From: a virus | Virus record (IMG/VR): IMGVR_UViG_3300044729_002795 | Location: 1 to 31,724 of that record | Direction: 5' to 3' (one strand) | Length of the DNA stretch: 31,724 nt | In this document: in pieces, positions 1 through 8,288 of the stretch | Numbering within the stretch: position 1 is the first letter of the stretch | Layout: each line of letters opens with the position of its first letter | Translations under genes and position numbers: made by a program | Notes under the pieces: model-generated | Told to the model about the DNA's origin: nothing | What the model saw: only the letters and a program-made list of their open reading frames with translations | Databases searched by the model: none

Positions 1-347
1 GAGACGGGGCCGGCGATCAGGCGTCCATGATGGCGCACCGTGATGATGGTCTTCTCGTTGGGGAGCGCTCCGGTGCCGAAGCTCCCGTCCCTGTGATCGA
101 ACCTCACCAGGGCCCCGGTCTCAGGCTGCTCGATTCGCTCAGTGGCCTCCTCCCAGTCGAGCCTGAGCTTGTCCCAGTCGCCCTGGCGAGCCAGCTGGTA
201 CCAGTGGTTCATCCATCCTTCGGGCCAGCCCATGTCCAGCTCCTCCCGGATCGCCTGGGTGGTCCTGAAGCAGCAGGCGCCCACGCCGTCCCTCGGGTCT
301 GCATTCAGGGCCCACGGGAGCCCCACCCACTTGCGCCAAAAAGTCAA
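1..347 (-). CDS. NlpC/P60-like tail-tip assembly protein (3' end outside window)
   Basis: The reading frame is open from a TTG at 347 to the window edge (115 codons). The TTG overlaps the TGA of the upstream tail gene (TTGA), which suggests translational coupling. The protein begins MTFWRKWVGLPWALNADP, then GVGACCFRTTQAI with Cys25/Cys26, and ends in the window with GALVRFD and TVRHHGRLIAGP. This arrangement (Cys near the N-terminus, a GAL.RFD strand, then His) resembles NlpC/P60-like papain-fold proteins found after the tape measure in siphophages, where they may cut peptidoglycan or help assemble the tail tip. A start at a downstream GTG is possible. Peptidase activity is inferred only. Confidence 0.7.
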   Translation of the reverse strand, partial: MTFWRKWVGLPWALNADPRDGVGACCFRTTQAIREELDMGWPEGWMNHWYQLARQGDWDKLRLDWEEATERIEQPETGALVRFDHRDGSFGTGALPNEKTIITVRHHGRLIAGPV

Positions 348-868
348 AACGTGATTCCTCCGCTTGATGGTAACGGCCCGACCTGGGCAGCGGTAAGTCT
401 ACGTGTTGGCGCGGTCCCTGCAACAAAATTGAGCGGGTTCGCCAGCCTGAGTGTCACGGGGGCGAACTTGTCCTCCTCGCCTGGCACCTCGTCAGCGTAC
501 CCAAACGAGTCGCAAACGCAGATCGTAGAGCTGAGCGTGCTAAGCTCGGTCCATGTCGGATAGCCCGTTTCATTTGCCGGCGGGGTGCCAGCGAGTAGGA
601 CGGTGAGAATCCTGATAAAGTACCGCCCCTCTGATGCCTGCCAGAGAGTTGCGGCAGAGATAGCATTCGCTGGGGCGATCAGCTCAAACTCTCCGCTGTC
701 ACTACCGCCGGTCGAAACATCGCCAGCGATGCTAAAGGGCGCAAACTGATAATTCGCACCGCCATAGCTTCTGGTTTCAGCCGGGAAGAAGGGCTGGAAA
801 AGCTGACGTGGGTTGAGCGCTGCGGCTGTTGCACTCAGGAACTCGATGTAGTGGGCGACAGTAAGCAT
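344..868 (-). CDS. Minor tail protein downstream of tape measure
   Basis: This 174-residue protein starts with ATG inside TAATG, overlapping the tape measure stop by one base. It contains the strand-rich stretch FSIAGDVSTGGSDSGEF followed by an alanine-rich helix and LRLANPLNF near the C-terminus. I recall the pattern 'D.STGG.D....L.....P.NA' from minor tail proteins located between the tape measure and an NlpC/P60-like protein, and that is its position here. No enzymatic motif is visible. A role in the distal tail or tail tip is inferred from synteny. Confidence 0.65.
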   Translation of the reverse strand: MLTVAHYIEFLSATAAALNPRQLFQPFFPAETRSYGGANYQFAPFSIAGDVSTGGSDSGEFELIAPANAISAATLWQASEGRYFIRILTVLLAGTPPANETGYPTWTELSTLSSTICVCDSFGYADEVPGEEDKFAPVTLRLANPLNFVAGTAPTRRLTAAQVGPLPSSGGITF

Positions 869-3800
869 TAGATTCCAGAGTAGTCGCGCACATCCTTGCT
901 GTTGCGCATCCCAGCATACGTCGAGTTTCTCGCCCTTTGCAACAGGGCGGCATTGCTCTTGCGAAACGTGGACTCCGTAACGTAGCGCTCGCCCCTTTCC
1001 TCTTTGACGGTGTAGCGCAGGTCGAGCACACCCTCGCTCGGCTCCCTCATGCCGCGCAGTTCGGCAGCCTTGTCAACCTTGCTCTGTGGTACCACGCTAC
1101 CAACCATCCCAGGGAAGAAAAATTCGGGGCCCTTCTCCCCGACCACGTACCCTTCCCCTGGCTTTGTGGTCCCGCCATTGGCGAAGAAGCCGCCGAAAGC
1201 AAAGCTCGGGGAGAAGCCTGGGATCAAGGCCGGCGCAGCGGCACCCAGGAGCGACGAGGCGAAGCTGCCGCCGCCGCCTCCGCCGCCACCGCCCACGACA
1301 CCCGAGAGCACCCCTGCTAGCTGGCGCTGAAGCAGGCTGGTGAGCTGCTGCTGTGCGGCGTCCGCGAAGCTCCCGGCGATGTTCCTGAGCATTTCGCGGC
1401 CAACGTCCTCGATCTTTTTCGTGCCGCTGACAATATCGACTAGCCCATTAGTAAGGGAGCCGGAGATCGCGTTCGATACATCGACAATGTTCTTTTCGAG
1501 ATTCTCCCAAACGAGCTTCTGGCTTTCGAGCAGGTTTGTCCTGTTGGCGAGGTCGGTTGCTTTTGAGGTATCGCCGTCGAAGTCGCGCATTCCCTGCTCA
1601 AACGCCCGCGCCCCTCCGCCGACGAAGCCAGCGCGAATACCGGCGCCGACGAGCGAAGTGTCACGTTGCAGCTCATTAATCTGTCTTCTGAACTCGTTTT
1701 GCTTGCGCAGCTCCTCTGTCTCGGCAACAAGGCCGCTTAGCTTCTGGCGCTGTGCTTCATCTGCCTGCTGATACAGCGTTGACGCCAAAAGTAGCTCGAC
1801 GTTGCTCGCCTTCAGTTCGCCGCGCTCCAGTGCAATTGCTTGCGCTTTTTCGACTGCGAGCGTCTCTTGCAGTTGCAAGACCTCTGAGCGAATGCGATCC
1901 TGATTCTGAAGCTGATTGTTCAGCTCGATGTTCTTGCGGCGCTGCTCCTCTTCCTTTTTGGCGATGTCAACTGCAAGGCCAGCTTGCTCATTGATCTGCT
2001 TCGTGGCAGCAACAAGCTCTTGCGGGTTGTATTGCGTCTTCGCTCTGGTGAGTGCATTGACGCGATCCTTCTCGATTTGCGTCAGCCTGGCGGCGGCCTC
2101 GGCCTGTCCGTCGGCTACGGCAGCGGCCTGATCGCTCAGGCCGATCGCCTGCTTCCTTGCCTCGATCTGCCGCTGCAGTGCATCGGCCTGCTGTTGCAGT
2201 TGCGGAAGTTGATTGTTTTGCAGAATCTGCTCGATCTGCCCAAGCTCGACACCTTTCTGCCTGAGCTTGATCTGATCTTCGAGGATGCGCTGAGCCTCCT
2301 TCTCCCCGCCCGCCAGGCTTGCACCGGCCGCCATGCGAGCCGCGTTCGAGGGCGCAGCGGAAGGCGTGGGGCCGATCGGGACGCCTCGGAATGTTGGCGC
2401 CGGGACGTTGCTGATCTGCGCGGCGGCGCTGGCTTGGGGGCCGGCCTTCCCAGCGGAGACTTTTAGGCTTTCAAGAATAAACTTAAGCGGCTCAAGAAGT
2501 TTCCCTGCCTGGTCGCGCAGTTCATAATGTAAATGAGTATTTGCCGCGTCTGGCGCAACAGTGGCGATACGCTGACCGGCCATAACGCGCTGGCCGGCGC
2601 CGACTCCGGGCAGGGTGTGACCATATACACCCTGCATCCCGTCGTCGTATTTAATGACAACCGCCCCACCGACGCGCCCGAAGCCGCTTGGGTAAGATTG
2701 AGTAATGATCCCGGCTCGACGCGCATGGATCGGATCTCCAACGTCGAGCCCGAGGTCCCTGCCGGCATGAAGGCGGCCTCGACCGTAGCCGACGCCTTCG
2801 TTTATGTTCGGCCCGCCTCTTGTGCCGGGGAGCATGTTTCCAATGCCACCCACCGAACCTTTGCCCATGGCCCCACCGCCAGTAGCGCCCGCCCCCGCAG
2901 GAGCGCTACCACCCGCGCCCATGTCGGGCAGTGTCGCCGCCTGCCGCATGTAGTCGGCAGACTCTCTGGAGCGTTGCAGAACATAGTCCGCAACTTGCAT
3001 CCTGTAGTCTTCTACCGACCTAGTGTAAGCGAGCTTGCGGCGCTCAATATCTTCGATCTCGCGTGCATTCGTGCGCTTGTAGTCTTCTGCGTCCCGCCCG
3101 AGCTTCACCAGCGTCAGTTCAAGCCGCCTGCGCGACTGCTCAATATCCGCTTCGCCCTCCTTCCTCGTCCGCATTACTTCGCGGACATTGCTTAACAGTT
3201 GCTGCTCGAAGCCAACTGCCGAAGAGAATGCGCCACGCGCACCGAGATCACCGCGCTCAATACGGTTCTGCGTCGCGCCGCGAGTATTCTCGATCTGCTT
3301 CTCAAGCGCTTGTTGCCTGAGGTCAAAGATTTCGCGCTCTTTTTTGTAGGAGTAGTCTGCGATTTCTCGATTGAGAGTCGCGCCATCGCGTTGCAAGTCA
3401 TGCGCCTGCCTCTGCAGCTTGAACGCTTCACGGTACGCGGACTTGATATCATCCGCCGCTTTGCGCGATTCATCGATTCGAGCGCCTGCATCCCTGAAGG
3501 CATCCTCAGCGGATGGCGCGGGCCGGCCAGAGGAAGAGGCAATGGCCTTGTCGATTCGTTTCTGAATCCCGGATCGCGGAACTTCCCCTATGTCAGTGAG
3601 CTTGCCGGTAAATGGATTGAATCTGTAGTTGCGGCGATTGTCTAAATCCTGCCCGCCGCCTCGGATGCTATTAATTAGGCTGACAATATCATTCAGTACA
3701 ATCGTGAAACCGATGATCCCAGGAATCACAAGTCGCTGTAGGTCGCCGGCAAGGATGGCCGAGGACTCTTGCAGTCTCTTTTGCTCAGTATTTAGCGCGT

Positions 3801-5718
3801 TAAGCTCCTTCGCCGCGCCAGGGCCGAGACGCTTTTCGGCCTCGCGCAAGACAAGCGTTTGCGCATCGTATGCACGGCCAACAGATTGCAGTTGCTGAAC
3901 CTGGAACTTGATGCTATCGCTGACATTGAATCCGCTTTTTTCAAGCGCCTGGATAGCATCGTTGGGCGCCTTAAGCGAAGAAGCAAGTTCCTTGAGATTG
4001 TTCGACGTGGTATCGATCGCGCTACCAACTGCGGTGCCGATCAGCGACAGGCCGAAGCCAAACGAGCCGCCGATTGAGCCGCCCGCAAGGCCGCCCGCAA
4101 GGCCGCCAGCCGAGGCGCCCAGCCCCTGCCCGAACAGGAGGGGGAACGAGCCGCCGATGAGACCCTCGGCGACCGCCTGCCGGGGGCTCCCTCGGAAGAA
4201 TCCTGGCTGCTGCTTAGGGCCTGGCGCAAGGTCTGGTCTGCGCTGTGCCAGTCGCTCGTCAAAAGAGAGTCCCCCGGTCCGCCGGAACTCTGCCGCCCGC
4301 CCCCTCGCACTGGCCTGATTTGCATTCTTCGCCTGAGCAAGAGCCTCTCTTCGTGTTTCGGCCTCGATCTTGTCCCGATTGCGACTGATGGACTTCAGTG
4401 TTGGCGAATCCTTCTCAACCTCCTCGGCTTGACGACTGAAGACATTGAAAACGGATGCTTCTGCGGCAGCCCTGGTGCGATCAGAGATCAGGTTGCGACG
4501 AGCAACGTCCTCATCGTTTACGCCGGCAGGGCGCAGGGTTAGCGCTGTGCTAACGCCGAAATCACGAGATAGCGCCCTGTCTCGTGCATAGGTATCGCCT
4601 GCCGCCTGCCGCTGAGCCCTGACAAGCTCGTTGGCGGCGGCTACCTCCGCCTGTCTCGCGCCAAGCCTTCTTTCTACCGCCGCCAGGTTCTCTTCTTCAA
4701 TAGCATTTAGCCTGCTTTGTGTCGAGACAAGATTCCGTAGCGCTACCTCCTCATCGTTTACGCCGGCAGGGCGCAGGGTTAGCGCTGTGCTAACGCCGAA
4801 ATCACGAGATAGCGCCCTGTCTCTATTGTATAGATCATTGGCCGCCTGTTGAGCACGCCTCCGTGCCGCTGCTTGCCTTTCTATGGCGGCAAGATTCTCC
4901 TCTTCGAGAAAGAGTTGCTTGCCCGTGAGAGCGTAGCTTGCTGTCTTGATGTTATTAATCTGATTATTTGCCTCTGCGCGATCCTGCTCAATCTTTAGCA
5001 GTTCCTTTTCGACGTTGCTTATCTCAACGGCTATAATGCCGCCGGACAAGCTACGTGTTTCCACAAGGTCGTAGACCCTAGAAAGCTCAGATCTGTACTC
5101 TGTGAGCGCCGCCTTTGTACGCGGCAAGTCTTTGCCGAGGCTAAGTAGCTGGTTCAGGCCGCCAACCCTTGGGTTAATATCTTGCCTAAACCCGCCGGTC
5201 CCGCTTTGGTATAAATCCTTTAGGGCGGTTAGCTGTTCGACGGTTGCCTTGCCAGCTCTTATATTCGCAATCTCCGCTCCCTGGGTAAAATCACGAAAAT
5301 ATCTTTTTTGAGATTTGTCTGCAAAATTGATATTGTCCGCCAGGGCCTTGAACGCGGCGGCCTGCTGGCGAAGTCCGGCAGTAGTGGACGCAAGGGACTT
5401 GCTACCAGAGGCTATGCTATTGAAAAAGTCTTTTGCGCTTTGACCCAGTGCGCGGAATGTATCTTGCTGGCGGCTGTCGATTCCAGCGACCCGAGCTGCT
5501 GCGTTGGTGGCAGGCCCCTTGAATATCTCCAGTGGCGTCTTGTTTAGCTCGCCAATCGTCCGCTGCAGCTTCGACAGGCTTTGCTGGGCCTGCTGGAAGC
5601 CAGAGGTTACCAGTACAGCTTCCAGTGGCTTATTAAGGCGCCGCTCAACAGTCTTTAAGCCTCTGTCGAAGTCAGAGAAGTCGCCTGTTACACGTACTCT
5701 GCCTTCGTAGTCAGCCAC
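868..5718 (-). CDS. Tape measure protein with internal M23 peptidase domain
   Basis: This 1616-residue protein is the longest in the window and lies directly after the chaperone pair, as tape measures do. The start is GTG at 5718 behind a strong GGGAGGGG ribosome site. Residues 1-500 are mostly helical and coiled coil. A Gly/Ala-rich hydrophobic segment lies near 520-570 and another near 660-690. Residues about 975-1080 form an M23 (LytM) metallopeptidase domain: HAGRD (His984), YGH, and HLHYEL (second His near 1064). More coiled coil and a polyglycine run follow. By the usual rule of about 0.15 nm per residue, the tail would be about 240 nm long. The peptidase probably opens host peptidoglycan during DNA entry. 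A 76-base exact direct repeat lies inside the gene. Confidence 0.95.
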   Translation of the reverse strand: MADYEGRVRVTGDFSDFDRGLKTVERRLNKPLEAVLVTSGFQQAQQSLSKLQRTIGELNKTPLEIFKGPATNAAARVAGIDSRQQDTFRALGQSAKDFFNSIASGSKSLASTTAGLRQQAAAFKALADNINFADKSQKRYFRDFTQGAEIANIRAGKATVEQLTALKDLYQSGTGGFRQDINPRVGGLNQLLSLGKDLPRTKAALTEYRSELSRVYDLVETRSLSGGIIAVEISNVEKELLKIEQDRAEANNQINNIKTASYALTGKQLFLEEENLAAIERQAAARRRAQQAANDLYNRDRALSRDFGVSTALTLRPAGVNDEEVALRNLVSTQSRLNAIEEENLAAVERRLGARQAEVAAANELVRAQRQAAGDTYARDRALSRDFGVSTALTLRPAGVNDEDVARRNLISDRTRAAAEASVFNVFSRQAEEVEKDSPTLKSISRNRDKIEAETRREALAQAKNANQASARGRAAEFRRTGGLSFDERLAQRRPDLAPGPKQQPGFFRGSPRQAVAEGLIGGSFPLLFGQGLGASAGGLAGGLAGGSIGGSFGFGLSLIGTAVGSAIDTTSNNLKELASSLKAPNDAIQALEKSGFNVSDSIKFQVQQLQSVGRAYDAQTLVLREAEKRLGPGAAKELNALNTEQKRLQESSAILAGDLQRLVIPGIIGFTIVLNDIVSLINSIRGGGQDLDNRRNYRFNPFTGKLTDIGEVPRSGIQKRIDKAIASSSGRPAPSAEDAFRDAGARIDESRKAADDIKSAYREAFKLQRQAHDLQRDGATLNREIADYSYKKEREIFDLRQQALEKQIENTRGATQNRIERGDLGARGAFSSAVGFEQQLLSNVREVMRTRKEGEADIEQSRRRLELTLVKLGRDAEDYKRTNAREIEDIERRKLAYTRSVEDYRMQVADYVLQRSRESADYMRQAATLPDMGAGGSAPAGAGATGGGAMGKGSVGGIGNMLPGTRGGPNINEGVGYGRGRLHAGRDLGLDVGDPIHARRAGIITQSYPSGFGRVGGAVVIKYDDGMQGVYGHTLPGVGAGQRVMAGQRIATVAPDAANTHLHYELRDQAGKLLEPLKFILESLKVSAGKAGPQASAAAQISNVPAPTFRGVPIGPTPSAAPSNAARMAAGASLAGGEKEAQRILEDQIKLRQKGVELGQIEQILQNNQLPQLQQQADALQRQIEARKQAIGLSDQAAAVADGQAEAAARLTQIEKDRVNALTRAKTQYNPQELVAATKQINEQAGLAVDIAKKEEEQRRKNIELNNQLQNQDRIRSEVLQLQETLAVEKAQAIALERGELKASNVELLLASTLYQQADEAQRQKLSGLVAETEELRKQNEFRRQINELQRDTSLVGAGIRAGFVGGGARAFEQGMRDFDGDTSKATDLANRTNLLESQKLVWENLEKNIVDVSNAISGSLTNGLVDIVSGTKKIEDVGREMLRNIAGSFADAAQQQLTSLLQRQLAGVLSGVVGGGGGGGGGSFASSLLGAAAPALIPGFSPSFAFGGFFANGGTTKPGEGYVVGEKGPEFFFPGMVGSVVPQSKVDKAAELRGMREPSEGVLDLRYTVKEERGERYVTESTFRKSNAALLQRARNSTYAGMRNSKDVRDYSGI
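4508..4583. repeat. 76-bp exact direct repeat, copy 1, inside tape measure gene
   Basis: These bases are identical to 4748-4823. The period is 240 bases, so the repeat is in frame and encodes the same peptide (RALSRDFGVSTALTLRPAGV, then ND) twice, 80 residues apart. The flanks of the two copies have diverged while the core has not. This suggests a recent duplication or ongoing gene conversion within the coiled-coil part. Confidence 0.95.
4748..4823. repeat. 76-bp exact direct repeat, copy 2, inside tape measure gene
   Basis: This is the second copy of the repeat at 4508-4583. Recombination between the two copies would remove exactly 80 residues from the tape measure and, in principle, shorten the tail. 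Confidence 0.95.
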
Positions 5719-5747
5719 GCCCCTCCCTGGTGCCGGTGCCCCACACC

Positions 5748-5996
5748 TTAGCGCCTCCCGGATCGGCGGGCAGGCTGGGTGGGGGCGGCGTTGGGGGAGG
5801 GCGTTTCGTCTGCCAGCACCTCGAAGTAAGCAGCGTGCAGGATCATGTCATCCCGCGTAGCGTTATTGCGGAGCTGGGTAAGGGTCATCCCCAGCTCCTT
5901 GCATAGCGCTAGCTGCAACCTCAGCTTGTAGTTACTCTTGATCGCCTCCTTTAGCGCTTTTGGGATCGGCGTCAGCCAGCACCCCTCCGTTATCAA
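5748..5996 (-). CDS. Tail assembly chaperone T part (expressed as G-T fusion)
   Basis: This open frame overlaps the end of the G gene in the +1 (equivalently -2) frame. It encodes a helical segment LRLQLALCKELGMTLTQL followed by AAYFEVLADE, the usual second half of a GT chaperone. It ends 29 bases before the tape measure start. The frame could open at a TTG at 5996, but no good ribosome site precedes it. Production as a frameshift extension of G, as in many siphophages, is more likely. The GT protein would coat the tape measure during tail assembly. Confidence 0.75.
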   Translation of the reverse strand: MITEGCWLTPIPKALKEAIKSNYKLRLQLALCKELGMTLTQLRNNATRDDMILHAAYFEVLADETPSPNAAPTQPARRSGRR

Positions 5997-6294
5997 GAAG
6001 GGCGGTCATCAGTTTAATCATGTCGCCCTGAGCGTACTCATTGCGCATCTTCTGGATGTCCCCAACCTTGAACATGGGCGTTGCATCTTCGTGCTCCGCT
6101 TTGGCGATCAGGACTTTGTAGCCGTAAGCATTGTTGCGCTTGTCGCCTTCCACGGCCTCGCGGATGGCGTCATCCTCCGCCTGTGTGAGAGGGGCGAAGT
6201 ACATCACGAACGAGTCGCCCGTGCTGAGCGTGATTTCGGCTTTGCGGCGCTGTGCCGTCCTGCGCAGGAGGGCGTCTACTTCTTGGCGTGCCAT
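5932..6294 (-). CDS. Tail assembly chaperone G
   Basis: This 120-residue protein starts at ATG 6294 (MARQEVDALL). It lies between the tail tube gene and the tape measure and is followed by an overlapping frame with chaperone-like sequence, the classic G/GT layout. The N-terminal part has AEITLSTGDSFVMYFAPLTQAE and the C-terminal part is helical. It has its own promoter-like sequence at 6318-6326, directly after the terminator of the tail tube gene. No other function is suggested by the sequence. Confidence 0.75.
   Translation of the reverse strand: MARQEVDALLRRTAQRRKAEITLSTGDSFVMYFAPLTQAEDDAIREAVEGDKRNNAYGYKVLIAKAEHEDATPMFKVGDIQKMRNEYAQGDMIKLMTALLDNGGVLADADPKSAKGGDQE
5953..5967 (-). promoter_or_regulatory. 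Candidate +1 (or -2) ribosomal frameshift site between G and T
   Basis: On the minus strand the G frame reads GAT CCC AAA AGC and the T frame reads ATC CCA AAA GCG. Slippage at CCC-A, or two bases back on the A run, would join them. A strong Shine-Dalgarno-like GGAGGGG lies upstream in the overlap and AAAGGAGG lies downstream. Either could make the ribosome pause. The exact slip codon is inferred. Confidence 0.5.
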
Positions 6295-6317
6295 GGATGG
6301 GTTTGAGCAACGGGAAC

Positions 6318-6326
6318 ATGGTAGCA
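6318..6326 (-). promoter_or_regulatory. Extended -10 promoter for tail chaperone/tape measure genes
   Basis: The minus strand reads TGCTACCAT, an extended -10 box, 24 bases before the G start codon and just after the intrinsic terminator at 6340-6363. Other putative promoters in this window share the TGCTA core. No clear -35 box is visible. Confidence 0.45.
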
Positions 6327-6339
6327 CCGATCAGCACAT

Positions 6340-6363
6340 AAAAAAGCGGGGCCGAAGCCCCGC
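6340..6363 (-). terminator. Intrinsic terminator after tail tube gene
   Basis: The minus strand has a perfect GCGGGGC stem, a TTCG tetraloop, GCCCCGC, then TTTTTT. It lies 18 bases after the tail tube stop codon. It should cut transcription between the abundant tail tube protein and the chaperone/tape measure genes. Confidence 0.92.
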
Positions 6364-6381
6364 CGTGCTTACAGGCGCCAC

Positions 6382-7209
6382 TCAGGGGGTCAGTCCGAAG
6401 ACGTGGATCGGCTGACCGCTTACCGAGAAGTTGATCGAAACTTCGGTAGGGGAATCCTCGGGGGTAACGCCCCCGGAGAAGCCGAGCAGCGAGATTGGGA
6501 ACTGGCAGTACAGGCTTTTCGCTTTGTCAATCGCGCCCGTGCCGCCGCTAGCCGCAATGGCCTTGAAGTAGGCGGACAGCATGGCGCCAGACTGATTGCG
6601 AAACAGACTACCTTGCACGATGCGGTTCGTAAAGGAATCGTCGTTTGAGCTGAGCCTGAGGGTGAGCGTCCCACTCCCGCTGGCGAAACCGGACTGACTG
6701 GTGCGGAACGGCGCCAGCTTTGCCTCGCCCGAGCTTGGCGTGCAGGGGAGAGAAGTGGTGTCGATTTCGCCCCGAGTCACCTCCAGTGTTACGGATGACA
6801 ATTCGCAAACGGCCATGTCAGCCGAGTAGGACATCTTGATATGGTTGGCGTTGCCAGGGGTGTCCGCGCCACTCGTGCCACCATTTCCGCTCATCGCTAT
6901 GGCAGTGCCGCCTTTCGCGGCGGAAACGCTAACGGTCGTGGGGCTGGGGCGCGTCTTGATGTAATAGACAGTGCCCTCGGTAAGAGCGCTGTCCAGTTTC
7001 GCGGTTCCTTGTTCAACGAAAGTAACGGGATCGTCAACACGAAAATCACTCGTCGCGGGAACGGCGATCAGCGAAAAGGTCGACGGCGTAACGGGTACGG
7101 GAAAATCGGTCTTGTCGAGCAGGCAGGCGGTTGTGCCAGGGGGAACCATCGTCACCAGGCCATCTTGGCCGGTGAGAACAGTGGTTTGGCCGCAAGTCGT
7201 GACGGGCAT
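6382..7209 (-). CDS. Major tail (tube) protein
   Basis: This 275-residue protein is rich in Thr, Ser and Val and appears mostly beta. It includes FRVDDPVTFVEQGTAKLD and VYYIKTRPSPTTVSVS, the repetitive strand pattern I associate with siphophage tail tube proteins. It lies between the tail terminator gene and the GT chaperones and is followed by a strong terminator, as expected for a highly expressed tube subunit. The ATG at 7209 has no clear Shine-Dalgarno sequence. Confidence 0.8.
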   Translation of the reverse strand: MPVTTCGQTTVLTGQDGLVTMVPPGTTACLLDKTDFPVPVTPSTFSLIAVPATSDFRVDDPVTFVEQGTAKLDSALTEGTVYYIKTRPSPTTVSVSAAKGGTAIAMSGNGGTSGADTPGNANHIKMSYSADMAVCELSSVTLEVTRGEIDTTSLPCTPSSGEAKLAPFRTSQSGFASGSGTLTLRLSSNDDSFTNRIVQGSLFRNQSGAMLSAYFKAIAASGGTGAIDKAKSLYCQFPISLLGFSGGVTPEDSPTEVSINFSVSGQPIHVFGLTP

Positions 7210-7269
7210 CGGGGGACCGGCCCGTGGCCGGCGATAGCTTCGCGGTTCAGTCTAGGGCACCGGCGCGGG

Positions 7270-7710
7270 CTACGCCAAGGGCCGGTAGCTGGCGCTGCAG
7301 GGGCACGAGAAGCGGGTGTAGTGATGTGGCCGGTCCTGCAGTTGCGGCTGGCTGGGGCCGGTAATGCGGCCGATCCGGGGCACGATCTGCTGGGTGGCCG
7401 TGGGGCGCACGCCGTTAAGCGCTTCGAGGGCATCCTTGATCGGGGTCGCAATCTGCAGGCCGCGTCCTGGGCCGATATTTTTGCGCGTGAAAATCTCGCA
7501 GATCAATGAAGCGCGAATATGTCGCTGTGGTATGCCGCCAACGACAAGCTCATTGATTAAACCGAAATTGAACTTGACCACGCAATACTCCGCCAGCGCA
7601 TCAAGGTTCACGGCAGATTGGTTCTCGACAAAGACCGGCACGGGGGCGGCGTTGTCGATGACTATGCGCTCATAGGTGCCACGAATCAGTTGCAGGTAGT
7701 CGGCTGTCAT
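7270..7710 (-). CDS. Putative tail terminator protein
   Basis: This 146-residue protein starts with ATG in ATGA, overlapping the neck protein gene stop. It opens MTADYLQLIRGTYERIVIDN and contains VVKFNFGLINELVVGG. It is the last of four overlapping connector genes and precedes the tail tube gene, which is the standard place of a tail terminator (lambda gpU-like role). The C-terminal 35 residues are rich in Pro, His and Cys and look poorly ordered. The function is mainly from gene order. Confidence 0.55.
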   Translation of the reverse strand: MTADYLQLIRGTYERIVIDNAAPVPVFVENQSAVNLDALAEYCVVKFNFGLINELVVGGIPQRHIRASLICEIFTRKNIGPGRGLQIATPIKDALEALNGVRPTATQQIVPRIGRITGPSQPQLQDRPHHYTRFSCPCSASYRPLA

Positions 7711-8288
7711 TTGATGGCGGGGCGGATGAACCCAGATTTAGCACCCTGCTTAAACGCTCTGTCAAACCTGCCACCTTCCATGTATTGCGTGTACCATTCG
7801 TATTCAGCAGTTGAGATAGCTGGCCTGCCGCCGGCCTCGACTATCTCGTCGAGCGACATATCTTGCACCTGGCCGCGAAGCGCTCCGGTCCTTTTACCCA
7901 TGGCGACTGGAGTTTTGTTGGGATCCTCTTCTTGTCTGACGAACTTGCCAGGAATCAGATCCATCGCCTCTTGTGCATAAGGCGATGTGTTGCCAATTAC
8001 GATTGCAGGAGCGCCTCTTTTGAGCTGCTCATCAGTAAAGCGCGGCACGCCAACACTTGCAAATACCTTGTTGCTGCGTCCTTCGACTTGCGAATACCAT
8101 TTCGACTTAAACTTGCCGCTGTAGTTAGGGCCTTCCTCTTGCAAGTCGGAGATAATTTGGCGCGTGGCAGAGCGCAATGCTTCGCCGGTGGCGCGGCGAA
8201 CGTCTGCTGACATATTGCGCAATGGGTTTGCGAATCCCCTCGCAGGTTGCGATCGTCTTTGTGGCGCGTTAAATCCTCGGCCTGCCAT
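7707..8288 (-). CDS. Neck / tail completion protein (gp10-like)
   Basis: This 193-residue basic protein starts with ATG in TAATG, overlapping the previous stop by one base. It contains a helical segment DVRRATGEALRSATRQIISD, then NYSGKFKSKWY and VIGNTSPYAQ. The 'GN..pYA..le' pattern is typical of HK97 gp10/tail-completion proteins that join head and tail. Its position inside the connector cluster agrees. Confidence 0.65.
   Translation of the reverse strand: MAGRGFNAPQRRSQPARGFANPLRNMSADVRRATGEALRSATRQIISDLQEEGPNYSGKFKSKWYSQVEGRSNKVFASVGVPRFTDEQLKRGAPAIVIGNTSPYAQEAMDLIPGKFVRQEEDPNKTPVAMGKRTGALRGQVQDMSLDEIVEAGGRPAISTAEYEWYTQYMEGGRFDRAFKQGAKSGFIRPAIK

Noticed and set aside
27-563. Plus-strand frame at the left edge
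   Set aside because: The minus strand encodes two recognisable tail proteins here with overlapping start and stop codons.
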